Positions 34,859-45,850 are shown, counted from the first letter of the stretch. The stretch is DNA of 64,000 bases from Engraulis encrasicolus (GCF_034702125.1 NC_085867.1:49365898-49429897), one strand, 5' to 3'. Numbers and translations: made by a program. Notes: generated from the sequence alone by a model not told the origin.

Positions 34859-35249
34859 TTTCAAATCCGGAAAGTAATATTTATTGAGGTTGTTCCATGA
34901 CTCATTTGAAAGGATCCTTTTAAATCAAATTCACATTATGTATTTCAATGATTTTAGCACTTTTAAAACTATTTTACTGTCTTAAATATAAACATATAGT
35001 CTAATTGAAAAGGGCGGTTCATAACGAAGTAAGGCAGTAAATTAATGCATTAATTAACACAAATCTAGACAAACATAGTCCCGACGTCCACTACAGTGGA
35101 CATGTCATAAAATAAATAGTAAATATTTTTTTGGGAAAAAAATGTTTTAGTCATGTTTTATTCCACCATAATAATCAAATTATGTAAAAAAAATCAAAAT
35201 CCCAAAGCATTTTTTCCCCGGTTCTCAGGAGGATATCAGCAATACTTAC

Positions 35250-35468
35250 CTTCGATATTCTCACACTGGCAGGTGTTTTTTGCAGATGTGCAGGAAAGGA
35301 GAACAGAGTAGGTACTGCCGACCGTGGTCTTCATACGGCGCTGCCCTCCTTCAGTAGTAAATGCATCCTCTTTAAAATGCACACTGCACAGATGAGATGA
35401 TGATTTGGGCGATGATTTGTCCTGTCTTCTGATCTTCACCCCCCACTGCCTCCTCCTCTCCTTTTCAC
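35250..35468 (-). CDS. THAP-domain exon (gene or transposon-derived), partial
   Basis: THAP domains are C2CH zinc-finger DNA-binding modules found in host factors and in P- and Kolobok-type transposases. On the minus strand an acceptor TTTTCTAG precedes a 219-nt exon and GAAG/GTAAGTATT follows it. The frame has no stop and reads RRQWGVKIRRQD, then SSSHLCSVHFKEDAF. The Trp, the C-x-x-H pair and the H-F-x-x-D-x-F block are the second half of a THAP domain; the first Cys pair must lie in an upstream exon that I could not find up to 36.3 kb. No downstream exon is evident either. It could be a host gene exon or a domesticated or dead transposase piece. Confidence 0.62.
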
Positions 35469-36320
35469 CTAGAAAACTGTGGCGACAGGCACATTCATGT
35501 CAAAGAGGTTAATTTATGTAGTTATAATGTTATAAATACAGTTAAGTTAATAGATCGATACATAGATAGATACACGACGTGAAAACTACTATGATTACAG
35601 CAGAAATCCGTTGTCTTTCTGATTCGTGATTGATGTATTATTATACACAGTGGCAACACACTGTAACGTAGCGAATGAATGAATGATTTCACGCATACAG
35701 TAGTAGGAGTCCTGTGTGGACACACTAGTCATCCATTCAGTCACTTACTGTAGTATTACCTACTGTGGGACAATTTCACGTTTAGGGACATTATAAAAAT
35801 GCTGAGTACATTTCAACAAGTAGCCTAATGAATTATACACCGAGCCCGTGTGAAAAGTTTGCCTGGCCCCTGAGGTAATTATAACCTACGTTTTATGATG
35901 CGCTTCTAAAACCAACTCTACTCTTGACTGTAGCACTCTACTTCCACTCTTGAAAAAGTGTGAAATATCACGTCTCCGTTTCATCCTCCTTTGACCGCTG
36001 TAGATGGATTTTGACAATTGAGCATTTACCTTGCTAATTTAGCTAACTTTCAGCTTAGCGTGCTAACTTCAGAGAGCATGCAAATAAGTCACACTTACAC
36101 GTATTTAAAATATATTCATGTATTTCCAATAAAAATATTTAGGCCTACTGTATACAAATTAACACACTATATACCATACCCACACAAATCCTGTTCAGAA
36201 GTCGTTGTACCAATAATTTGTTGCTTCCATTCCATGTGTCCTAGAAAAATAATTCTCTACACTCCTCCAGGCTCCAGCTCAGAACTTCGTCCGAACTCCG
36301 AAGAGGGGGAGGGCAGTGTT
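35469..36320. other. Non-coding interval upstream of the THAP exon
   Basis: No exon with a THAP N-terminal Cys pair recognised on the minus strand. AT-rich, no repeats identified. Confidence 0.5.
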
Positions 36321-36324
36321 GCCA

Positions 36325-36430
36325 GATGTGTCTGACCAAATCCCGCCCAAAATGTTCTCAAAAACCGCCAAAATGCGCTAAATTCCGCCTTCTATGGTCC
36401 CAAAACGGCTTAAAAAACCGCCAAATTGCC
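36325..36430. mobile_element. Half copy of the GTTGCCAGAT MITE family
   Basis: CAGTGTTGCCAGATGTG followed by CCCGCCCAAAATGTTCTCAA and further CCGCC words matches the family seen complete at 62,671-62,868. No right end. Confidence 0.6.
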
Positions 36431-36662
36431 ACTTAATTTTAGGTCCAGAGGAGCACCAATGTGTGCAGAGACCCCACTGTGCTGTTTCTTTTAAAAAAAA
36501 AAAAATATTTTAGTTAAACTAGATACAGTATTATTATTGTTGCTGCTGTTGTTGCCATTTTCTCATTATTAGCTGTTGCCAAGCCACACAAATGCCATGC
36601 GCCCCCTTGTTGTCGCTAACGGGGTGGCTGGCAGTGATCGGACCCAGGCTGTAGTTTTCAAA

Positions 36663-36814
36663 GTGAGATGTCCGCACACTAAAATCCTTTTTGTTGTCTT
36701 TTATTATGTCATGGCTGGATGACGTGTTGACTTCGAAAGTTTTCATCAGATTCGATCCATGTCATGAAATAATAAAAGACAACAAAAAGGATTTTAAGTG
36801 TGCGGACTTCTCAC
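36663..36814 (-). repeat. Foldback with a second hammerhead-like core
   Basis: Arms at 36,663-36,714 and 36,757-36,814 are inverted copies (TCCGCACAC..AAAATCC / GGATTTTAAGTGTGCGGA). On the minus strand the centre reads CTGATGAAAACTTTCGAAGT (CTGATGA at 36,743-36,749). The arm ends resemble the tail of the retroposed fragment at 28,211-28,302 (GTGTGCGG, TCTC), so both may come from one family of Penelope-like or retrozyme-like elements. Confidence 0.55.
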
Positions 36815-36953
36815 ATTGATAAAGTTAATGGTCTTCGATCGTCCAGCACCTTTTCTCCAATCCTGGGATGTGGGCACACAATCCACCCAGGCTCTGCTCT
36901 CGCAGTGACGCAACACCTTCAGCTCTGCTACGAGGGTCGAGTTGTATCTAGAG

Positions 36954-37179
36954 CAGTGGTTCCCAACCTATGGGCCGGGGCCATACTGTCAATGGCCGGG
37001 GCCCACTTGTGGGCCCTGAAGGTATTCCAAGTGGGCCTTGAAATAATTTTCCAAAAATAATAATCATATTTTGGTGTGTGTTGCTGTTGATTTTTATTCT
37101 TAATTGGGTCAGGGGTGGGCCCCGAACATTTTTGACAATTTCGAGTGGGTCCCAAGTTGAAAAAGGTTGGGAACCCCTG
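36954..37179. mobile_element. hAT MITE family H2, copy 1 (226 bp)
   Basis: It starts CAGTGGTTCCCAACC and ends GGTTGGGAACCCCTG. Flanking 8-mers ATCTAGAG and ATCTGGAG differ by one base. A second copy is at 46,415-46,600. Confidence 0.9.
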
Positions 37180-37193
37180 ATCTGGAGCAGACT

Positions 37194-37520
37194 TGGGCAA
37201 ACTCAGGCCCGGGGGCCACATCCATCTCGCTGTGACATTTCATGGCCCGCACTATCACCCAGCATTTTCAATGTAGCCACCCAAGTCAAGGTCTGCAGGT
37301 TTGAGATTAAGTTTGTGACATAGGCAACTTTCACATCACCTACCTAACACATTTCAATATAATGTGCAGGAATTAAATGGTCATCAAAATATGCCAGCAT
37401 AGATTATTTTTACTGTTAACACCGGCAAATTGCCTGTGATATCCAGCCTTTCAGTCAATATTCTAAACCAGACGTGGGCAAACTCAGGCCCGGGGGCCAC
37501 ATGCAGCCCACTCGGCCATT
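37194..37520. mobile_element. Two solo ends of a hAT-type element
   Basis: CAGACTTGGGCAAACTCAGG (37,189) and CAGACGTGGGCAAACTCAGG (37,469) are two copies of the same left terminus, each followed by CCCGGGGGCCACAT. No matching right ends were found except the hairpin region after 37,560. Confidence 0.6.
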
Positions 37521-37566
37521 TCATGCGGTCCTCAGAGCCTTTCCCAGAACAAAATGCAGATTCATA

Positions 37567-37640
37567 TGGTCCAGGAAGACAGATGCTGAGGCACTCAAGG
37601 TTGCAATCTTGAGTGCCTCAGCATCTGTCTTCCTGGACCA
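37567..37640. repeat. Perfect 33-bp inverted repeat with an 8-nt loop
   Basis: TGGTCCAGGAAGACAGATGC and the following 13 bases are repeated exactly in reverse complement up to 37,640, across the loop GTTGCAAT. It would fold into a perfect hairpin if transcribed. Confidence 0.93.
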
Positions 37641-37799
37641 AGTTTGAGAGCCCCTACACTGATGAGCACCAAGGAAAAAAGGTGAAGACCCAGAAGCACT
37701 CCAATTACCTGCTTGTGCAGATTCATATGGTCACTCATTCTTCAATGGGGAAGCTAAAACAGGGCTCTTGGAAAAAGTCTACTTCTAGATACAATTAGC

Positions 37800-39050
37800 A
37801 GGAACGTACGATTCGAGATACGTTCATCGTGTTAGCGCTTAGCTTACGCATGCTATTTGAACGGTGTGTAATAAATTTGTAAGCTGCCACAAGAGGGCGC
37901 TAAAATGACAGTATGCTAATTAAGCTGCCACCACCTTTAATTATAACCCGGTATGGTCCGGTATGGAACAACCATGCACAAAAGGATTCAAGAAATAACA
38001 AATCTTTATTATTAATGCAAGTTCATTAAAATAACTGAGCAACCATAGGCCATCTCCCCTACACAGAGTTTACCCGCCCCACACAACAGGAAGTCTGAGT
38101 AAGCCACACAGGTCAAGTGATACACTAGGCTACAATACCCACAGCATGCTTAGACCCATAACCCAATCCCCGCAATAAATAGCTAGATAAATACGTGCAA
38201 TAAATAGAGGCTATAAATAAGCTACATCACAACAAAATAGTCACAGCAATTCATCACAGCAACTCAGTGGAAAATTCATCACAGCAATTCATCACAGCAA
38301 GTCAGGCCTTCAGTAATTCATCACAGCACTATATAGCAATTCATCACGGCAAGTAATTATGAGTCCATTTAAAATCATCAAGACACAGCACCCTTTGGAA
38401 TCATCATCAAAACATTTACCCTAATAAGACAGATACTAGCGTGAGAAGACAGACTTTCGTTGGTGACCGGGTTACACTTATTAGAGCGATGGCACCCACG
38501 CGCTCACACACGCACCAGCAAACACGCACACACAGAATGAAGGTTTAAAAGCGGACTTCCCTGTCCGTGGGCAGCGAGACCCCGTTGTCTCGCTGCGGAG
38601 CGAGACCTCACTTCATTCAGTCAGTCAGTCCCTTGGATCATAAACGAGCCCTCGGCCCGCTGGGATTCTTGGATCAGGAACGAGCAGTCCGTCGGCTATT
38701 CAGCCGGGTTTGGAGTGGCCTGGCAGTGAGGCAACCCGCTGGGTCCGGCTACACTGTCGTGGCCCTGGCTATCTAAGCATTTCCCCCCACTATCTTACTC
38801 CGGGTCACTAAGTGGTCCCCGGTGTCTTCAGCGCCGGCGGTCCTAAACAACCGCGAACGCCACAAAACGTTCCCCACACTTGGACCCAGCAGCCCCAACT
38901 GCTTCTGTCTCTCGGCCTCTCGCGAATGCGCCCCAAGACCGCCATGGCTTTCTTGGCACGCCAAGTAATCAGACTCATTGTCAACAGGTGAGCGGGGCAG
39001 TGCAATAATTGGAGAAGCGAGCGCAGCTATGTCCATTACTCGCACCCATT
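37800..39050. other. Non-coding interval with short repeats
   Basis: Holds a degenerate tandem repeat of ATTCATCACAGCA (about 38,225-38,365) and the perfect hairpin GCAGCGAGAC/GTCTCGCTGC with a 6-nt loop at 38,569-38,594. A 90-codon minus-strand frame at 38,773-39,045 is open but matches nothing I know. Confidence 0.55.
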
Positions 39051-39379
39051 AGTTCACATCACAGGTGAATGACCGTCAGATGGCGGAATCGTAAAATAGG
39101 CTATAAATAGATCTATTTAGATACAATGTTGATTTATCGATTCTCAATATCTACATACATACGTAAGTGTCAGAATAAAGAGTGTGATAAGGTAGTAGCT
39201 CCCGGTAGACATGTTTGTTTTTCAGGTTTCCGGTTGAGAGGGAGGTGGCGCACAGCATTTTGGGTACCAAGGCAGCAAAGTCAGCATCTGATGCTGCCCT
39301 CAAATATCCTCGTTACGCCCACAAATGCAGTCAACTGCCAAGGGAGGAAATAATGCAATTTTTCGTTTCTATCCACACC

Positions 39380-39505
39380 AAGGCTGAATCTCAAATGGTG
39401 CACTTGTGCACTTTAGTGTTCATGTTTCAGTGCGCATGCCGTATTAGTTGCGCACTGAAACATAGTGCCCGAAGTGCACAAGTGCACCATTTGAGATCCA
39501 GCCCA
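39380..39505. mobile_element. Short palindromic MITE, about 125 bp
   Basis: The arms GGCTGAATCTCAAATGGTGC and its complement ending CAGCC span almost the whole element, meeting at TGCCGTATTAGT. CAA occurs on both flanks as a possible 3-bp duplication. Confidence 0.8.
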
Positions 39506-40263
39506 AGTCTCGAAGAGATTTGAAAGGCATGATAATCAGGCTACACAATCCTCTCCTTCAACTGGACCCTGGCTGTAGCCACACTTGTCCACCACTTGGG
39601 GGCGGCGCTGGGAGGCCAGAAACGCTGTTGGGGGGAAGCTTGAATTAACATTAGTTGACAGGCTCTTGATAGCTTGGTAGCATTTTATGTCAGCAGTTTA
39701 TGTTTTCATTCTGTGTGACCATTTCCCCTGGGGCTAGGCCTATTACGCTGCCCTAATTCTTAGTCAACATGGTTTTCAGACACACAACTCTGCTCATCTG
39801 ACTGCCTTAGTATTACTACCAGAAGGTTGTCATCTGAGGAAATGAATTGCAGACGTGGAGATAAATGAATGATGACTGAGTAAAATTGTAACAGGTTTTA
39901 GATAGATGGCAACTTGCGAGGTAGTTTGAAGGGCACTTCTCTGAAGAATCTAAACCCTATGGTTCCTGAGAGGGGTTCATCCACAGAGGTAATGGGAGTC
40001 TCTTCTCAAAGGGTTCCTGGGTTCTCTCAGGAGACTCCTCTGAGAACTACAAACTGATGGTTCTTCGAGGGAACTTTACAGTTTAAATTGCACCCATGAG
40101 CTCCACAACTGTGGTCTACACAGGGCTCCAATGACTATTTAAGTAACAAGGTTCATCAGGCCTGATAGTAATCATATATAAACGGTTTCATTATCAAGAA
40201 AAGTAAAGATATTTTGTGTATGACAAGTTTCGGCTAGCCCCTGCTGCTTATGGTATGATGGAA
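39506..40263. other. Non-coding interval
   Basis: No gene or clear element recognised. A short direct repeat around GGTTCCTGAGAG/GGTTCCTGGG occurs near 39,960-40,040. Confidence 0.5.
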
Positions 40264-40740
40264 GTGTAACTGAGGCTAACTAGCACAGTTGGCGTGGAAC
40301 GTTAGTAAACCTCCCTCCCGAAAGCCTCGTACGGTGTCAATGCCGTTGGGCTGGAGGAGGGTTCCTTTAGTCCAGCGGTATTGTACTGTGTCTCCCATTT
40401 CCGGACCGTTGTAGTTGACGAGGTGGCAGGTTCGCATCCCCGAGGGGGACGAACAGGTGCAGGAACACCTCCATCACAGTGGTGCCGTGACCCAGATTGG
40501 GAGTGAGGTTAAGGGGGAGAGTGTAACGGAGGCTAGCAGAGTTGACGTGGAACGTTGGTAAACCTCCCTCCGGAAAGCCTCATACGGTGTTGATGCCGTT
40601 GGGCTGGAGGACTAGTCCTTTAGTCCAGCGGCATCGTACTGTGTCTCCCTTTTCCGGACCGTTGTAGTTGACGAGGTGGCAGCTTTGCATCCCTGAGGGG
40701 GATGAACAGGTGCAGGAACTCCTCCGTCACAGAAAGGCCC
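40264..40740 (+). mobile_element. tRNA-derived SINE, two tandem copies with 255-bp period
   Basis: GTGTAAC.GAGGCTA begins each copy (40,264 and 40,519). Both have an A box TAGTCCAGCGG; the first has a B box GGTTCGCATCC, mutated to GCTTTGCATCC in the second. Each copy contains a hairpin GCCGTTGGGCTGGA / TCCAGCGGC just before the A box. Pol III promoter boxes mark it as tRNA-derived; the head-to-tail arrangement is unusual. Confidence 0.65.
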
Positions 40741-41009
40741 CCGGGGGTGGGGTTCCCTCTGCTGGTTGATTGTGTCTTAACAGTGTCCCAGGTGTTGCCA
40801 TTCCATCCAACAGGTGGGATGGCAAACCACACATAAACCCTCACAGACCATCTCACGACAGCATCACATGACACATCTGATAAAGGGTGCAGAAGCAAAG
40901 AAGCCAAAAGTGGTGAAGTCCTGAAAATGTTTATCGTCCACTGACTGTTACCTGATACTGAAAGAGTATCCTATGTAAGGGAACACCAACTTTCAGATGA
41001 CATGTAGTT

Positions 41010-41335
41010 GTGAAAGTGAAAGTGAAAGCCCATTGGGAAACTCCAACTCCCATTGTCATTGTCATTGTGACACAGCACTCCACAGCACACAAGTGAACAC
41101 TGCACACTGCACACAACGAAATTGCATTTATGCCACACCCGTGCAAGGGGGCAGCCCTCAGTGGCGCCCCATGGGGAGCAGTGCGGTGGGACGGTACCAT
41201 GCTCAGGGTACCTCAGTCATGGAGGAGGATGGGGGAGAGCACTGGTTGATTACTCCCCCCACCAACCTGGCGGGTCGGGAGTCGAACCGGCAACCTCTGG
41301 GATGCAAGTCTGACGCCCTAACCGCTCACCCATGA
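41010..41335 (-). mobile_element. tRNA-derived SINE
   Basis: On the minus strand the head reads TGGGTGAGCGGTTAGGGCG (A box) and, after about 40 bases, GGTTCGACTCC (B box). The body and tail extend to the GTCATTGTCATT and AAAGTGAAAG repeats at the low-coordinate end. Confidence 0.85.
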
Positions 41336-41344
41336 CTGTGTAGG

Positions 41345-41721
41345 TAGCTTCAAGTCTCAAGTCTCATTGTTCAAAGACCTGGTGCATAGCCCTCCTCTCT
41401 GGAACAAAGCTTCACAGACCAGCTCCTGTGAACCATCAGTGGTATCTTGATTTTGAATCTCTCTGTGACTCCAAACAGGCCCTGTTTGTGTATTGCTGCA
41501 AGGGACAGGACACATACCGACCTAGATGCACACTTCCTGGTCTGCATATTCACCAACAGTAAGCTACACTAACATGCTCCCCCCAACTTGCCTATTACTA
41601 GTGTCGTTATAGTCCCTGGAGCAAAAGTTAAGTTAAAAAAAACACTTTTAAAAACCCACATGTTTATTTATCTATTATCTATTAACTATCTATTATTATG
41701 TATTATCTATTTTTCTTTATC

Positions 41722-41788
<67 letters not shown>

Positions 41789-42400
41789 TTACTGATATAT
41801 TTTGAATTATATTATTGATACATTTTGAGGACCAAAAAACCCCACAAAGATGTTTACTCTCCCATACTTTTGTGATAAGATGCAATATAAGAAATCTTGA
41901 CTCTTGAATTGAACCTCGTTTAAATCCAAAATTCGTCACCGTCTATTCCTACATCTGTACTGTCTCCTCTGCAGCCAGGCATGCTGGGCTGACCCTTGAT
42001 TGTTCCTATCCAGGATTTCCATCCAGGCCTGCCCTCTTGTGGCCAGTGGCCTGAAACTACACCACTACCCGGGGACCTTCTCTTCAGACTATTGAGGAGG
42101 GACCCCTTCTAGACAAATGTTAATAGCAGTATCATTGCACTCTTAATCCCTTTGATTTAGGAAGGTGCTGCCACACTCACAAAGTTGTCACTTGTCATTT
42201 GAATTCAAGTACATAGTCATTACACCCCCTTCAGCAAGGGGCCGTAGGCAATTGCCAAGTTTTCTTGCCTGGCTGGTGACAGGCCTTCCTAAAATGTGGA
42301 CCAATGACATCAGGAGTTGAACAGAAGTCACTAATTTGGTTGCTATGGGTTACGATTTATGACATCATTAACCTTGATGATGTAGGCTATTCTAAACACT
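41345..42400. other. Non-coding interval
   Basis: No gene recognised apart from the microsatellite at 41,722-41,786. Some sites resemble splice acceptors (CTCCTCTGCAG at about 41,975) but no exon can be supported. Confidence 0.5.
41722..41786. repeat. Compound (CT)n(CA)n microsatellite
   Basis: About ten CT units followed by about 22 CA units with one CT interruption. Confidence 0.97.
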
Positions 42401-42872
42401 GCTCTGAAGTTCTACTGTCAGTTGTTACTGTGTTGCAGTTTTGATGATCTTCATATGGCCTTCATCTGGTAGTTAAACAATGATAAACAACTAATGTAGA
42501 ATATATTTGATCATTTTCCTGAAAATGAATTCCTCAACTAAAGGTTAGTGGCATCTTTAGATGGAAAGATATTTACATTTAAATTGTTTTGTGAAAGTTC
42601 TCACTTGCAACAGGGTTTCTACTGTATAATACTTTGTGTAAACATTAGTTTTGATTATTGTTTTATTTATAAAACTACTCATTGGTATTTATGCTTTATT
42701 ACTCTGTATATAGCATAAAAGAACGTATGTCACCTACCTCGCAACAAACATAATGCAACTGTTTCAAACTCTGTGTACATCATGCATTCTTAAATTGTCA
42801 TTTTCATGCACTCTAATGCCCGGGGTTTTGATTTTCCATAAGGATTATATCGATGTTTTGTTACATTGTCAG

Positions 42873-44845
42873 ATTCAGAAAATCCCTCTGAGCCAGAGCC
42901 TGGCCCATCCAGACCCTCTGATGGCTCAACCCAGCAGGATTCCCCCTCATTTTTACAGGGCCACATTCAAAATCTCTCTGACAAGTAAGTGCAGCTACTT
43001 TGAGACTATATTATAGTATAGGCTTCTTAAAAGTAGGTAAGGTGGTACGAGAGTGTTCACACACAGAGATCTGTGTTCTCTTGATAATAACAGGGGACCG
43101 GGGATTATTGATTCTGACCCAAGGTTTTTTTAAGAATTACTTCCTTCTTTCTCCCACTCATTTCCTGACTGTCACACTCTATTACTGTCCTGTCCAAAGT
43201 AAAGATGCAAAAGCCCTCAAAATATCTGTAAAATAATAAAATGAGGTGAAAATATCTTTAAAATAATACAACGAGGTGAATCAGGTAATTTGAGCCATTA
43301 TGGTAAACTGAACCAGTTAAAGTTTTTGGGCCCAGGACCTCTTGAAATGAGAGCCAATGACTACAACGGATAACTGTTAGTCAAATTATTAAAAGGATGA
43401 TATCCTGACCGAAAATAAATGAATGCAGAGGGACAGACAGGACATATGAAGAGAGACAAAACAGGAGGAACCAGGTCCAGAGATATGTGGCTGCCGCTGT
43501 ACACAATTGTGTTTTAGCATTAAAATTAATGATGATCCCCCACCCCTTTTTCATTGAACCTGATGGTGGTCCAATTTACCTGAATCTGCTCCTTCCAAAA
43601 AAGTTTGCATAAAAAAATGTTCTAAGACTTTTGGGACCTATAATAATTATATTTTAATCATATAATTGCAACACAAAATATTGAAAACTTATTAATCATA
43701 TAGATTGAAAATGCATAGATGTTATTGTGTTATTGTCCCAGGACATTTACCAAATACTGTCTAAATTTACGTGGTGTCACACGTAAATTGACGTAATGTC
43801 TATTGTTATTTTGTTTGTTTTTTTCTTGTCAGTGAGTGGGCGGTTCTCAGCAGGATATTGGATCCTTCTGTGAGTATTTCTGATTAATTTAATTTGATAA
43901 TGGAAACATTCTATTTTGCTTCAAGATATGACTGCAATCTCTTTTGTCAAAGAGTAAAACAAAATCACATTTTGTCATTGACAACAGATGACTAGGGCCC
44001 AGTTTGCAGAGCTCTGCCAGTCCCTCTTGATGCCTATTCTGGCCGCCACATCCTCCTCCACTTGTCATGTTGAGGTAACTCACCGCACTACTGAGGAGGC
44101 CTGCCGTGCTGATGAGCAGCTCCACAGTGCCAGAGATGGAACTGAAAACTCTGAGCAGGTGAAGACCTCAGGAAGCCCCTCTCTGGATGCAGACGGCCGT
44201 CTGCACCAGGCTGTTCCAGACTTCACTGCTGCCCCATCAGCCCTGGGGGCAGGGACTTCACCCTCACCTGAGCCAAGATGGCTGAGATTAAAGAGCTTCC
44301 TAGCCAAAACTAGAAGGATACACTTCAATTTCAAGGTACAATCTATAAATTTGCCTTGTGTGTCGTTTGGTATAAATGCCCTGTTTTGACAACTGCAATA
44401 TTTTGTTAATTATGTGAATGTTTAGGCCACAAGTAAAAATGTCATATCTATTCATACATTAACTCAGATTCCAACAAGGCGCCACAGGAAAGTGGATCCC
44501 GGTCCGGCTCCTTCCAACATGGACTTAGGTAGGGTTCATGAATCACTCAATTCAAATATTCATCACGCATTGTTGTTGCTGTCTGATGCTGCTTTTTCTT
44601 GTCTTGTGGTTGTTTTGTTTTGTGAGATACTCATTTGCACGCTCTTCAGCAGGTCAGAATGTGGACACATCTGCCATCCATTCAGCACCTGCCTGTTCCC
44701 CTCAGAAGCCTTGCAAGCGCCCCTTTTTCATGCTTGCTTCCTGTTTTCGGGGTTCAGAGTGATTTCTGATTTCTGAATCAGAATGACTATTTTTTGACTG
44801 AATTATAAATTCATCTCCAATATAATCAACTTTTTCACCAATAAA
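42873..44845 (+). CDS. Unrecognised spliced gene, five 3' exons
   Basis: Exons: 42,873-42,984, 43,833-43,869, 43,988-44,335, 44,468-44,528 and 44,650-44,762 (stop TGA), then polyA signal AATAAA at 44,840-44,845. Every intron has AG acceptors and GT donors (GTAAGT, GTGAGT, GTACAA, GTAGGG), and phases agree at all four junctions (2, 0, 0, 1). The 222 readable residues are hydrophilic: SENPSEPEPGPSRPSDG, then EWAVLSRILDPS, MTRAQFAELCQSLL, a Ser/Pro-rich stretch, a basic IPTRRHRKVD, and a Cys-rich end (ACSPQKPCKRPFFM). No known domain recognised, no signal peptide or membrane segment in this part. The 5' exons are not found; the first exon enters in phase 1, so the start lies upstream. Probably an intracellular, possibly nuclear protein (inference from basic and acidic patches). 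Confidence 0.75.
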
Positions 44846-45131
44846 AACCTCCATTCTTACACATTTTACTTACCATCATTTCCATGATAACATTGATTTA
44901 AAATATACACGTACAGTAGCAATTTAGCAACTTTAAAAATAGAAATTAAAGCTTCATGCAACTATGCCTCTTTCAATGTGTTTTTCGAGATGTGGCAGTG
45001 AATTTGTTTTGCAATGTTCATTAGTGTCAATGTGTCTGTTTCTTCACATGAAACAGAATGGTCAAAGAGTGCTGAAGACCAATGGCGATGGCCTAGACTC
45101 TAATTTTCAGGGAGCAGAAAGCTTCACTTTG

Positions 45132-45230
45132 AACACAGCCGACGCTCGACGACCATGCTGGTTATTGGGGGAAGCCGGGGGTAGGGGTTTCCTAATGACT
45201 TTCTGTGGTGTGTGTGTCGGCTGTGTTCTG
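45132..45230. repeat. Short inverted repeat downstream of the spliced gene
   Basis: GAACACAGCCGAC and GTCGGCTGTGTTC form a perfect 13-bp stem about 75 bases apart. Confidence 0.75.
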
Positions 45231-45534
45231 CACTGGAAAATAGCACCGTCAAGTCAAGACCTTCGTGTTGATTTGCACCATCATTTGCACTCGATGTGAT
45301 ATAGAAGGCCTAAAAAGAAAGTAATTGGGGACAAAATGCAGTAAATTATTTCACTTTGGCCAAAAGTTTTTGATGGTGACGGCAGTCTGTAGCTATTACA
45401 CAAAACCAAGCTGTGGTCAGTGCAAGATTCTGACAATGGCTGGGTCACCAGGAAAACGTGATTAACCCTATATTGCTTCTAGGTCCACAGGCTCAACTGG
45501 ATCCACTGCCAGCTGAAGGGAATGGTGTATGGGT

Positions 45535-45785
45535 AGTGCAGTGCTAACATGATGGAGGTTGTCTATGTAGTGCAGTGCTAACATGAAGGAGGGTGGTGTC
45601 TGGATACAGTAACTTGGTGGAAGGCGGTTATGGCTCAGTAGTGCAGTGCTAACATGAAGGAGGGTGGTTATGGCTCAGTAGTTCAGTGCTAACATGAAGG
45701 AGGGTGGTTATGGCTCAGTAGTTCAGTGCTAACATGAAGGAGGGTGGTTATGGCTCAGTAGTTCAGTGCTAACATGAAGGAGGCT
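45535..45785 (+). repeat. 40-bp minisatellite, about six copies
   Basis: The unit AGGGTGGTTATGGCTCAGTA plus GTTCAGTGCTAACATGAAGG repeats exactly every 40 bases from 45,661; earlier copies are diverged. Confidence 0.95.
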
Positions 45786-45850
45786 GCTAGTGTAGTGGTG
45801 AGTTAAGTGCAGCGGCGTGAACAAGTTTACAGGTAGTGAAGGGGCCTGGG

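Larger units (their letters stand above)
33301..35232. mobile_element. ATAT-flanked DNA element, 1,932 bp
   Basis: The ends CCTCCTGAGACCCGG and CCGGTTCTCAGGAGG are inverted repeats, flanked by ATAT at 33,297-33,300 and 35,233-35,236. Removing it rejoins the 34-bp donor repeats. It contains three copies of the palindrome GTCCACTGTAGTGGAC or its complement and a nested SINE. A 4-bp target duplication that is not TTAA is unusual; Sola-type elements are one class to compare. No transposase found. Confidence 0.78.

Noticed and set aside
38773..39045. 90-codon minus-strand frame
   Set aside because: Open and GC-rich, but no start context, partner exon or family. It may be an old retroelement piece; not strong enough to call.
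41278..41330. tRNA gene on the minus strand
   Set aside because: A and B boxes are present, but the cloverleaf is imperfect and the sequence continues into a SINE body and tail. It is a SINE head.
42434..42467. Extra upstream exon of the spliced gene
   Set aside because: There is an acceptor GTTGCAG, but the donor is weak and 30 bases are too few to judge frame or composition.
44964..45299. 111-codon frame downstream of the spliced gene
   Set aside because: It lies after the stop and polyA signal, contains a 13-bp inverted repeat and has no domain. Probably non-coding.
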